Source: Cherax quadricarinatus (taxonomy: Eukaryota > Arthropoda > Malacostraca > Decapoda > Parastacidae). From it: a DNA stretch of 64,000 nt. The notes below the pieces were generated by a model, which saw nothing but the letters and a program-made list of their open reading frames with translations, made no database searches and was not told the DNA's origin. The DNA is taken from assembly GCF_038502225.1 (NCBI RefSeq), contig NC_091293.1, forward strand, positions 6,626,644 to 6,690,643, given 5' to 3'. The translations under genes and the position numbers were made by a program. This document shows, in pieces, positions 44,171 through 56,100 of this stretch (its first letter is position 1; every line of letters starts with the position of its first letter).

Positions 44171-47100
44171 GCGTGGGAGAGTGTGGGAGAGTGTGGGAGA
44201 ATGAGAGCAAATGTGGGAGAGTGTGGGAGAGTGGGTGAGAGTGAGTTTGGGAAAGTGTGGGAGAGATTGGGAGAGCGTTGGAGAGTGTGGGAGAGTGTGG
44301 GAATGAGTGGGACAGAGTGGGAGAGTGTGGGAGAGTGTGGGAGAGTGAGAGCGTGAGGGAGAGTGAGGACGAGAGTGGAAGAGTGAAGACGAGTGTAGGA
44401 GAGAGTGGGAGAGTGAGGACGAGTGTGGAAGAGTGTGGGAGAGTGTGGGAGAGTGTGGGAGAGTGTGGGAGGGTGTGGTAGAGTGTGGGAGATTGTGGGA
44501 GAATATGGGAGAGTGTGGAAGAGTGAGAGAGAGTGGGAGAGTGTGTGAGAGTTACGGCGAGTGTGGGAGAGTGTGGAAGAGTGTGGCAGAGTGTAGGAGA
44601 GCGTGAGAGAGTTTGGGAGAGTGTTTGAGAGTAAGGGAGAGTAAGAGAGTTTGGAAAAGTGAGGACGAGTGTGGGAGAGTGATGACGAGCGTAGGAGAAA
44701 GTGGTAGAGTGAGGACAAGTGTAGGAGAGTGAGGACGAGTGTGGGAGAGTCAGAACGAGTGTGGGAGAGTGTTCACGAGAGTGGGAGAGCTAGGAAGAGT
44801 GTGGGAGAGTGATGACGAGTGTGGGAGAGTGAGGACGAGTGTGGGAAAGTGTGGGAGTTTGTGAACGGGTGTGGGAGAATGTGGGAGAGTAGGACGAGTG
44901 TTGGAGAGTGAGAACGAGTGTGGGAGAGTTAGCAGGAGTGTGGGAGAGTGTGGGAGAATGTGGGAGAGTGAGGACGAGTGTGGGAGTGTGAAGACGAGTG
45001 TGGAAGAGTGTGGGAGAGTGAGGACGAGTGTGGGAAAGTGTGGGAGAGTGAGGGCGAGTGTGGAAGTATGTGTGAGAGTGTGGCAGAGTGTGGACAAGTG
45101 TAGGAGAGTGAGGACGAGTGTGGGAGAGTGAGAACGAGTGTGGGAGAGTGTGGACGAGAGTGGGAGAGCTAGGAAGAGTGTGAGAGAGTGTGGGAGAGTG
45201 AGGACGAGTGTGGGAGAGTGAGGACGAGTGTGGGAAAGTGTGGGAGTTTGTGCACGGGTGTGGGAGAATGTGGGAGTATAGGACGAGTATTGGAGACGGA
45301 GAACGAGTGTGGGTGAGTTAGCAGGAGTGTGGGAGAGTGTGGGAGAGTGAGGACAAGTGTAAGAGTGTGAAGACGAGTGTGGAAGAGTGTGGGAGAGTGA
45401 GGACGAGTGTGGGAAAGTGTGGGAGAATGTGGGAGAGTGTGGACGAGTGGCGGAGAGTGAGGAAGAGTGTGGGAGAGCGAGGACGAGTGTGGGAGAGTGT
45501 CGGAGAGTGAGAACGAGTGTGGGAGAATGTGGGGGACTGATGACGAGTGTGAGAGAGTGTGGGAGGGTGAGGAAGAGTGTGGAGGAGTGTGGGAGAGTGA
45601 GGACGAGTGTACGAAAGAGTGTGAGAGAGTGATGTCGAGTGTGCGAGAGAGTAGGAAAGTTAGGACGAGTGTGGGAGAGTGTGGAAGATTGGGGGAGAGT
45701 GTGGGAGAGTGAAGACGAGTGTGGGAGAGTGAGATAGAGTGTGGGATAGTGTGGGCGAGTGTGGGATAGTGTGGGAGAGTAAGTACGAGTGACGGAGAGT
45801 GTGGGAGAGTGTGGTAGAGTGAGGGCGAGTGTGGGAGAGTGAGGACGAGTGTGGGAGAGTGTGGGAGAGTGAGGACGAGTGTGGGATAGAGAGGGCGAGT
45901 GTTGGATAGTATGGGAGAGTGAGGACGAGTGAGGGAGAGTTTGGGAGAGTGTGGTAGAGTGAGGGCGAGTGTGGGAGAGTGAGGACGAGTGTGGGAGAGT
46001 GTGGCACAGTGTGGGAGAGCGTGGCACAGTGTGGGAGAGTTAGGATGAGTGTGGGAGAGTGAGGACGAGTGTGGGAGAGTGTAGGAATGAGAAGACGAGT
46101 GTGGCAGAGTGTGGTAAAGTGATGACGAGTGTGGGAGAGAGAGGTCGAGTGTGGGATAGTGTGGGAGAGTGAGGACGAGTGTGGGAGATTGTGTTAGAGT
46201 GCTTGAGAGTGAGTGCGAGTGTGGGACAGTGTAGGAGAGTGTCGGAGAGTGAGGACGAGTGAGGGAGAGAGAGGACGAGTGTTGTAGAGTGTGGGAGATT
46301 TTGAACGAGTGTGATAGAGTGTGGGAGAGTGAGGGAGAGTGTGGGAGAGTGTTTGAGAGTAAGGGCGAGTGTGGAGAGTGTGGGAAAGTGAGGGTGAGTG
46401 TGGGAGAGTGTGGGAGTGTGAGAGAGTTCGGGTGACTGTAGGAGAGTGAGGGCGAGGGTGGGAGAGTGTGTGAGAGTGAAGGGGAGTGTAGTAGAGTGTG
46501 AGAGAGTGTGGGAGAGTGTGGGAGAGTGTGAGTCTGGGAGAGTGTGGGAGAGTGAGAGAATGTGTGAGAGTTAGGACGAGTGTGGGAGAGTGAAGACAAG
46601 TGTAGGAGAGAGTGGGAGAGTGAGGACGAGTTTGGAGGAGTGTGGACGAGTGTGCGAGAGTTAGGACGAGTGTGGGAGAGTTTGGGAGAGTGAGAACGAG
46701 TGTAGGAGAGTGAGGACGAGTGTGAGAGAGTGTGGACGGGTGTGGGAGAGTTAAGAAGAGTGTAGGAGAGTGAGGACAAGTGTGAGAGAGTGTGGACGAG
46801 AGTGGGAGAGTGTGGGGAGTGATGACGAGTGTGGGAGATGTGGGAGGGTGAGGTCGAGTGTGGGAGAGTGTGAGAGAGTGAGGACGAGTGTGCGAGAGTT
46901 TGGAAGATTGTGGGAGAGTGTGGGAGAGTGTTGGACAATGAGGGTGAGTGTGGGAGAATGTGGGAGAGTGTGGCACAGTATGGGATCGTGAGGACGAGTG
47001 TGGCACAGTGTGGGAGAGTGAGTGCGAGTGTGGGAGAGTGAGGACGAGCGTGGGAGAGTGTGTGAGAGTGTGGACGAGTGTGGGAGAGTGTGGGAGAGTG

Positions 47101-50100
47101 TGGGAGAGTGTTGGAGAGTGTGGGAGAGTGTGGGAAAGTGAGGGTGAGTTTTGGAAAGTGTTGGAGAGTGTGGGAGAGTGAGGGCGAGTGAGGACTAGAG
47201 TGGGAGAGTGTGGGAAAATGATGGCGAGTGTGGGAGAGTGTGGGAGAGTGTGGAAGAGTGTGGGAGAGTGTGTGAGAGTGAGGGCGAGTGTGAGAGAGTG
47301 TGGGAAAGAGTGGGAGAGTGAAGGAGAGAGTGGGAGTGTGTGGGAGAGTGAAGACGAGCGTGGGAGAGTGATGACGAGTTTGGGAGAGTGTGGGAGAGCG
47401 TGGGAGAGTGAGGTCGAGTGTGGGAGAGTGTGGGAGAGTGTTGGGGAGTGTGGGATAGTGTCGGAGAGTAAGGGTGAGTTTGGGAGAGTGTGGGAGAGTG
47501 AGGACGAGTGTGGGAGAGTGAGGATGAGCTTGGGAGAGTGTGGGAGAGTGTGGGAGAGTGAAAGCAAGTGTTGGAGAGTGTGGGAGAGTGAGGACGACTG
47601 TGGGAGACTGAGGACGAGTGTGGAAGAGTGTGGGAGAGTGAGGACAAGTGTGGGAAATTGTGGGAGATTGAGCACGACTGTGGGAGAATGTGGACGAGTG
47701 TGGGAGAGTGTGGGAGAGTGTTGGAGAGGGTGGGAGAGTGAGGGTGAGTGTTGGAAAGTGTGGGAGAGTGTGGAAGAGTGTGGGCGAGTGAGGACGAGCG
47801 TGGGCGAGTGTGGGAGATTGATGGCGAGTGTGGGAGAGTGTGTGAGAGTGAGGGAGAGTGTGGGAGAGTGTGGCACAGTGTGGGAGAGCTAGGAAGAGTG
47901 TGAGAGAGTGTGGGAGAGTGAGGACGAGTGTGGGAGAGTGAGGACGAGTGTAGGGGGAGTGTGGGAGAAAGAGGGCGAGTGTGGGAGAATGTGTGAGAGA
48001 GTGGCAGAGAGTGGACAAGTGTGGGAGAGTGAGAACGAGTGTGGGAGAGTGTGGACGAGTGTGGGAGAGTGAGAACGAGTGTGGGAGAGTGTGGACGAGT
48101 GTGGGAGAGCTTGGAAGAGTGTGAGAGAATGTGGGAGAGTGAGGACGAGTGTTGGAAAGTGTGGGAGATTGTGCACGTGTGTGGGAGAATATGGGAGAGT
48201 AGGACGAGTGTGGGAGAGTGTGAACGAATGTGGGAGAGTTAGGACGAGTGTGGGAGAGTGTGGGAGAGGGAGGACGAGTGTGAGAGAGTGAGGACGAGTG
48301 TGGGAGAATGAGGACGATTTTGGAAAAGTGTGGGAGAGTGAGGACGAGTGTGGGAAAGTGTGGGAGAGTAAGGACAAGTGTGGGAAAGTGTGGGCGATTG
48401 AGTACGAGTGTGGGAGAATGTGGGAGAATGTGGACGAGTGTGGGAGAGGGTGGAAGAGTAAGGGCGACGAGTGTGGGAGAGTGTTGGAGAGTGAGGGAGA
48501 GTGAGGACGAGTGTGGGAGAGTGTGGGAGAGTGAGGAGGAATGTGGGAGAGAGAGAAAGAGTGTGGGAGTGTGGGAGAGTGATGAGGAGTGTGGGAGAGT
48601 GAGGACGAGTGTGGAAAAGTGAGGCACAGTGGGGGAGAGTTAGGATGAGTGTGGGAGAGTGAGGACGAGTGTGGGAGAGTGTAGGGGAGAGAGTACGAGT
48701 ATGGCAGAGTGTGGGAGAGTGAAGACGAGTGTGGGAGAGTGAGGACGAGTTTGGGATAGTGTGAGAGAGTGAGGACGAGAGTGGGAGAGTGTGGGAGAGT
48801 GTGTTAGAGTGAGGGCGAGTGTGGGACAGTGTAGGAGAGTGTCGGAGAGTGAGGGCGAGTGTGGGAGAGAGAGGACGAGTGTGGGAGAGTGGGGGAGAGT
48901 GTGGGAGAGTGTTGCAGAGTGTTTGAGAGTGAAGGCGAGTGTGGGAGAGTGTGGGAAAGTGAGGGTGAGTGTGGGAGAGTGTGGGAGTGTGAGAGAGTTC
49001 GGGTGAGTGTGGGAGAGTGAGGACGAGCGTTGGAGAGTGTGGGCGAGGGTGGGAGAGTGTGTGACAGTGAAGGCGAGTGTGGGAGAGTGTGGGAGAGTAA
49101 GGGCGAGTGTGGGAGACTGTTGGAGAGTGTTGGAGAGTGAGGGTGAGTATTGGAAAGTGTTGGAGAGTGTGGGAGAGTGTGTGAGAGTAAGGGCGAGTGT
49201 GGGAGAGTGTGTGAAAGCGTGGGAGAGAGTGGAAGAGTGAGGACGAGTGAGGGAGAGTGTGAGAGTGTGTGGGGGAGTGAGGACGAGTGTGGAAGAGTGT
49301 GGTAGAGTGAGGACGAGTGTGGGAGAGTGATGACGAATTTGGGAGGGTGTGGGAGAGTGTGGGAGAGTGAGGTCGAGTGTGGGAGAATGTGGGAGAGTGT
49401 GTGAGAGTGTTGGGGAATGTGGGATAGTGTAGGAGAGTGAGGGTGAGTTTGGGAGAGTGTGAGAGTGTGGGAGAGTGAGGACGAGTGTGGGAGAGTGAGG
49501 ACGAGCGTGGGAGAGTGTGGGAGAGTGTGGGAGAGTGTGGGAGAGTGTATGAGAGTGAGAGCGAGTGTGAGAGAGTGTGGGAGAATTTGGGAATGTGTGG
49601 GAGAGTGTGGGAGAGTGAGGGCGAGTGGGGGAGAGTGTGGGAGAGTGGGAGAATGTGGGAGAGTGGGAGAGTGAGAGAGTGTAGGAGTGTGTGGGAGAGA
49701 GAGTGTGACGAGTGTGTGGGAGAGTGAGAACGAGTGTGGAACAGTGTGAGAGAGTGTCGGAGAGTGTGGGAGAGTGTGGGAGAGTGTGAGAGAGTGTGGG
49801 AGAATATGGGAGAGTGTGGGACAGTAAGAAAGTGTGGGAGAGTGTGGGAGAGAGTGGGAGAGTGAGGACGAGTGTGGAAGAATGTGGGAGAGAGTGGCAG
49901 AGTGTTGACAAGTGTGGGAGAGTGAGAACGAATGTGGGAGAATGTGTGAGAGTGTGGCAGAGTGTTGACAAGTGTTGGAGAGTTTGGGAGAGTGGGGACG
50001 AGTGTGGGAGAGTGAGAACGAGTGTGGGAGAGTGTGAACGAGTGTGGGAGATATAGGATGAGTGTGAGAGAGTGTGGGAGAGCGAGGACCAGTGTGGGAG

Positions 50101-53100
50101 AATGAGGACGAGTGTGGGAGAATTAGGAATAGTGTGGGAGAGTGCAGGGAGTGAGGACGAGTGTGGGAGAGTGAGGACGAGTGTGGAAGAGTGTGGGAGA
50201 TTAAGGACAAGTGTGGGAAAGTGTGGGCGATTGAGTACGAGTGTGGGAGAATGTGGGAGAATGTGGACGAGTGTGGGAGAGGGTGGGAGAGTAAGGGCGA
50301 GTGTGGGAGAGTGTTGGAGAGTGAGGGAGAGTGAGGACGAGTGTGGGAGACTGTGGGAGAGTGAGGAGGAATGTGGGAGAGTGAGGAAGAGGTTGGGAGA
50401 GTGTGGGAGAGTGTGGGAGAGTGAGGTCGAGAGTGGGAGAGTGTGTGAGAGTGTTTGGGAGTGTGGGATAGTGTGGGAGAGTGAAGGTGAGTTTGGGAGA
50501 GTGTGGGAGAGTGAGAACGAGTGTGGGAGAGTGAAAACGAGCGTGGGAGAGTGTGGGAGAGTGAGAGCAAATGTAGGAGAGTGTGAGAGAGTGGGTGAGA
50601 GTGAGTTTTGGAAAGTGTGGGAGAGATTGGGAGAGCGTTGGAGAGCGTGGGAGAGTGTGGGAATGTGTGGGAGAGTGTGGGAGAGTGTTATAGAGTGAGA
50701 GCGTGAGGGAGAGTGAGGACGAGTATGGAAGAGTGAAGACGAGCGTAGGAGAGAGTAGGAGAGTGAGGACGAGTGGTGAAGAGTGTGGGAGAGTGTGGAA
50801 GAGTATGGGAGAGTGTGGGAGGGTGTGGGAGAATATGGGAGAGTGTGGGAGAGTGAGAGAGTGTGGGAGAGTGTGTGAAAGTGAGGAAGAGAGTGGGAGA
50901 GTGTGGGAGAGCTTGAGAGAGTTTGGGATAGAGTTTGAGAGAAAGGGAGAGTAAGAGAGTGTGCGAGAGTGAGGACGAGTGTGGGAGAGTGATGACGAGT
51001 GCAGGAGAGAGTGTAAGAGCGAGGACGAGTGTGGGAGAGTGAGGGCTAGTGTGGGAGAATGTGTGAGAGTGTGGCAGACTGTGGACAAATGTGGGAGAGT
51101 GAGGACGAGTGTGGGAGAGTGAGAAAGAGAGTGAGAGCGTGAGGGAGAGTGAGGACGAGTATGGAAGAGTGAAGACGAGCGTAGGAGAGAGTAGGAGAGT
51201 GAGGACGAGTGGTGAAGAGTGTGGGAGAGTGTGGAAGAGTATGGGAGAGTGTGGGAGGGTGTGGGAGAATATGGGAGAGTGTGGGAGAGTGAGAGAGTGT
51301 GGGAGAGTGTGTGAAAGTGAGGAAGAGAGTGGGAGAGTGTGGGAGAGCTTGAGAGAGTTTGGGATAGAATTTGAGAGAAAGGGAGAGTAAGAGAGTGTGC
51401 GAGAGTGAGGACGAGTGTGGGAGAGTGATGACGAGTGCAGGAGAGAGTGTAAGAGCGAGGACGAGTGTGGGAGAGTGAGGGCTAGTGTGGGAGAATGTGT
51501 GAGAGTGTGGCAGACTGTGGACAAATGTGGGAGAGTGAGGACGAGTGTGGGAGAGTGAGAAAGAGTGTGGGAGAGTGTTGGAGAGGGATGACGAGTGTGG
51601 GAGAGTGAGGACGAGTGTGGGAAAGTGAGGCACAGTGGGGGAGAGTTAGGATGAGTGTGGGAGAGTGAAGACGAGTGTGGGAGAGCGAGGACGAGTGTGG
51701 GATAGTGTGGGAGAGTGAGGACGAATGTGGGAGAGTGTGGGAGATTGTGTTAGAGTGTTTGAGAGTGAGGGCGAGTGTGGGACAGTGTAGGAGAGTGTCG
51801 GAGAGTGAGGACGAGTGAGGGAGAGAGAGGACGAGTGTTGTAGAGTGTGGGAGATTTTGAACGAGTGTGATAGAGTGTGGGAGAGTGAGGGAGAGTGTGG
51901 GAGAGTGTTTTAGAGTAAGGGCGAGTGTGGAGAGTGTGGGAAAGTGAGGGTGAGTGTGGGAGAGTGTGGGAGTGTGAGAGAGCTCGGGTGACTGTAGGAG
52001 AGTGAGGGCGAGGGTGGGAGAGTGTGTGAGAGTGAAGGGGAGTGTAGTAGAGTGTGAGAGAGTGTGGGAGAGTGAAGACGAGTGTGGGAGAGTGTGGGAG
52101 AGTGTGGGAGAGTGTGGGAGAGTGTGGGAGAGTGTGGGAGAGTGTGAGAGAGTGTGGAAAAGTGAGAGAATGTGTGAGAGTGAGGACGAGTGTGGGAGAG
52201 TGAAGAGGAGCGTAGGAGAGAGTGGGAGAGTGAGGACGAGTTTGGAAGAGTGTGGGAGAGTGTGGGAGAGTTAGGACGAGTGTGGGAGAGTTTGGGAGAG
52301 TGAGAACGAGTGTAGGAGAGTGAGGACGAGTGTGAGAGAGTGTGGACGGGTGTGGGAGAGTTAAGAAGAGTGTGGAAAAGTTTTAGAGAGTGAGCACGAG
52401 TGTGGGAGAACGTGGGAGAGTGTGGACGAGTGTGGGAGAGTGTGGGGAGTGATGACGAGTGTGGGAGATGTGGGAGGGTGAGGTCGAGTGTGGGAGAGTG
52501 TGAGAGAGTGAGGACGAGTGTGGGAGCGTGTAGGAGAGTGAGGACGAGTGTGCGAGAGTTTGGAAGATTGTGGGAGAGTGTGGGAGAGTGTTGGACAATG
52601 AGGGCGAGTGTGGGAGAGTGTGGCACAGTATGGGATCGTGAGGACGAGTGTGGCACAGTGTGGGAGAGTGAGTGCGAGTGTGGGAGAGTGAAGACGAGAG
52701 TGGGAGAGTGTGTGAGAGTGTGGACGAGTGTGGGAGAGTGTGGCAGAGTTTGGGAGAGTGTGGGAGAGTAAGATCGAGTGTGGGAGAGTGTTGGAGAGTG
52801 TGGGAGAGTGTGGGAAAGTGAGGGTGAGTTTTGGAAAGTGGTGGAGAGTGTGGGAGAGTGAGGGCGAGTGAGGACTAGAGTGGGCGAGTGTGGGAAAATG
52901 ATATCGAGTGTGGGAGAGTGTGGGAGAGTGTGGGAGAGTGTGGGAGAGTGTGGGAGAGTGTGGGAGAGTGTGGGAGAGTGTGGGAGAGTGAGGGCGAGTG
53001 TGAGAGAGTGTGGGAAAGAGTGGGAGAGTGTGGGAGAGTGATGACGAGTGTGGGAGAGTGTGTGAGTGTGTGGGAGAATGAGGACGAGTGTGGGAGAGTG

Positions 53101-56100
53101 ATGACGAGTTTGGGAGAGTGTAGGAGAGCGTGGGAGAGTGAGATCGAGTGTGCGAGAGTGTATGAGAGTGTGGGAAAGTGTGGGAGTGTGTGAGAGAGTG
53201 AGGACGAGTGTGGGAGAGTGATGACGAGTTTGGAAGAGCGTGGGAGAGCGTGGGAGAGTGAGGTCGAGTGTGGGAGAGTGTGGGAGAGTGTTTGGGAGTG
53301 TGGGATAGTGTCGGAGAGTAAGGGTGAGTTTGGGAGAGTGTGGGAGAGTGAGGACGAGTGTGGGAGAGTGAGGATGAGCTTGGGAGAGTGTGGCAGAGTG
53401 TGGGAGAGTGAGAGCAAGTGTTGGAGAGTGTGAGAGAGTGTTTGAGAGTGAGGGCGAGTGTGGGAGAGTTTGCGAATGAGTGGGAGAGTGTGGGATCGTG
53501 AGGGCGAGTGTGGGAGAGTGTGGGAGAGTGAGAGAGTGTGGGAGAGTGAGCACGAGTGTGGGAGAGTGTGGGAGTATGGTAGAGTGTGGGAGAGTGAAGG
53601 AGAGCGTGAGAGAGTGTGGGAGAGTGAGGGCGAGTGTTGGAAAGCATGGGAGAGTGATAACGAGTGTGGGAGAATGTGTGAGATTGTGGCATAGTGTTTA
53701 CAAGTGTGGGATAGTTTGTGAGAGTGAGGACGAGTGCGGGAGAGTGAAAACGAGTGTGGGAGAGTGTGGACGTGAGTGGGAGAGTTAGGATGAGTGTGAG
53801 AAAGTGTGGGAGAGCGAGGACGAGTGTGGGAGAGTGAGTACGGGTGAAGGAAAGCGTTGGAGATTGTGCACGAGTTTGGGAGAATGTAGGAGATTGTGGA
53901 CGAGTGTGGGAGAGAGTGGACGAGTGTCGGAGAGTGATGGAGAGCGAGGACGAGTGTGGGAGAGTGTGGTGGAGTGATGACGAGTTTGGGAGGATGAGGT
54001 CGAGTGTGGGAGAGTGAGAGAGAGTGAGGACGAGTGTGGGAGTGTGTAGGAGAGTGAGAATGAGTGTGCGAGAGTGTGGGAGATTGTGGGAGAGTGTGGG
54101 AGAGTGTTGGAGAATGAGGGCGAGTGTGGTAGAATGTGGTAGAGTGTGGCACATTGTGGGATCGTGAGGTCGAGTGTGGCACAGTGTGGGAGAGTGTATG
54201 AGAGTGAGTGCGAGTGTGGGAGAGAGTGTGAGAGTGTGCACGAGTGTGGGAGAGTGTGGCAGAGTGTGGGAGAGTGTGGGAGAGTAAGGGCGAGTGTGGG
54301 AGACTGTTAGAGAGTGTGGGAGAGTGAGGGTGAGTATTGGAAAGTGTTGGGGAGTGTGGAAGAGTGTGGGAGAGTGTGGGAGAGTAAGGGCGAGTGTGGG
54401 AGAGTGTGGGAAAGCGTGGGAGAGAGTGGGAGAGTGAGGACGAGTGAGGGAGAGTGTGAGAGTGTATGGGGGAGTGAGGACGAGTGTGGAAGAGTGTGGT
54501 AGAGTGAGGACGAGTGTGGGAGAGTGATGAATTTGGGAGAGTGTGGGAGAGTGTATGAGAGTGAGAGCGAGTGTGAGAGAGTGTAGGAGAGTTTGGAAAT
54601 GTGTGGGAGAGTGTGGGATAGTGAGGGCGAGTGTGGGAGAGTGTGGGAGAGTGTGGGAGAGTAGGAGAGTGTGGGAGAGTGGGAGAGTGGGAGAGTGAGA
54701 GAGTGTGGGAGAGTGTGGGAGAGTTTTTGAGAGTGATGACGAGTGTAGAAGAGACTGGGACAGTGAGAACGAGTGTGGAACAGTGTGAGAGAGTGTCGGA
54801 GAGTGTGGGAGATTCTGAGAGAGTGTGGGAGAATATGGGAGAGTGTGGGAGAGTGAGAAAGTGTGGGAGAGTGTGGGAAAGTGTGGGAGAGTGAGCGCGA
54901 GTGTGGGAGAGTATTTGAGAGTAAGGGAGAATAAGAGAGTGTGGGAGAGTGAGGACGAGTGTGGAAGAATGTGGGAGAGAGTGGCAGAGTGTTGACAAGT
55001 GTGGGAGAGTGAGAACGAATGTGGGAGAATGTGTGAGAGTGTGGCAGAGTGTTGACAAGTGTGGGAGAGTTTGGGAGAGTGAGGACGAGTGTGGGAGAGT
55101 GAGAACGAGTGTGGGAGAGAGTGGACGAGTGTGGGAGAGTTAGGATGAGTGTGAGAGAGTGTGGGAGAGCGAGGACCAGTGTGGGAGAGTGAGGACGAGT
55201 GTGGGAGAGGTAGGAATAGTGTGGGAGAGTGCAGGGAGTGAGGACGAGTGTGGGAGAGTGAGGACGAGTGTGGAAGAGTGTGGGAGAGTGAGGACAAGTG
55301 TGGGAAAGTGTGGGCGATTGAGTACGAGTGTGGGAGAATGTGGGAGAATGTGGACGAGTGTGGGAGAGGGTGGGAGAGTAAGGGCGAGTGTGGAAGAGTG
55401 TTGGAGAGTGAGGGAGAGTGAGGACGAGTGTGGGAGAGTGTGGGAGAGTGAGGAGGAATGTGGGAGAGTGAGGAAGAGGTTGGGAGAGTGTGGCAGAGTG
55501 TGGGAGAGTGAGGTCGAGAGTGTTGGAGTGTGGGAGAGTGTGTGAGAGAGTTTGGGAGTGTGGGATAGTGTGGGAGAGTGAGGGTGAGTTTGGGAGAGTG
55601 TGGGAGTGTGAGAGAATGAGGACGAGTGTGGGAGAGTGAAGACGAGCGTGGGAGAGTGTGGGAGAGTGAGAGCAAATGTGGGAGAGTGTGGGAGAGTGGG
55701 TGAGAGTGACTTTTGGAAAGTGTGAGAGAGATTGGGAGAGCGTTGGGGAGCGTGGGAGAGTGTGGGAATGTGTGGGAGAGTGTGGGAGAGTGTTGTAGAG
55801 TGAGAGCGTGAGGGAGAGTGAGGACGAGTATGGAAGAGTGAAGACGAGTGTAGGAGAGAGTGGGAGAGTGAGGACGAGTGGGGAAGGGTGTGGGAGAGTG
55901 TGGAAGAGTGTGGGAGAGTGTGGGAGAATATGGGAGAGTGTGGGAGAGTGAGAGAGTGTGGGAGAGTGTGTGAGAGTGTGGAAGAGAGTGGGAGAGTGTG
56001 GGAGAGCTTGAGAGAGTTTGGGATAGAGTTTGAGAGAAAGGGAGTGTAAGAGAGTGTGGGAGAGTGAGGACGAGTGTGGGAGAGTGATGACGAGTGCAGG

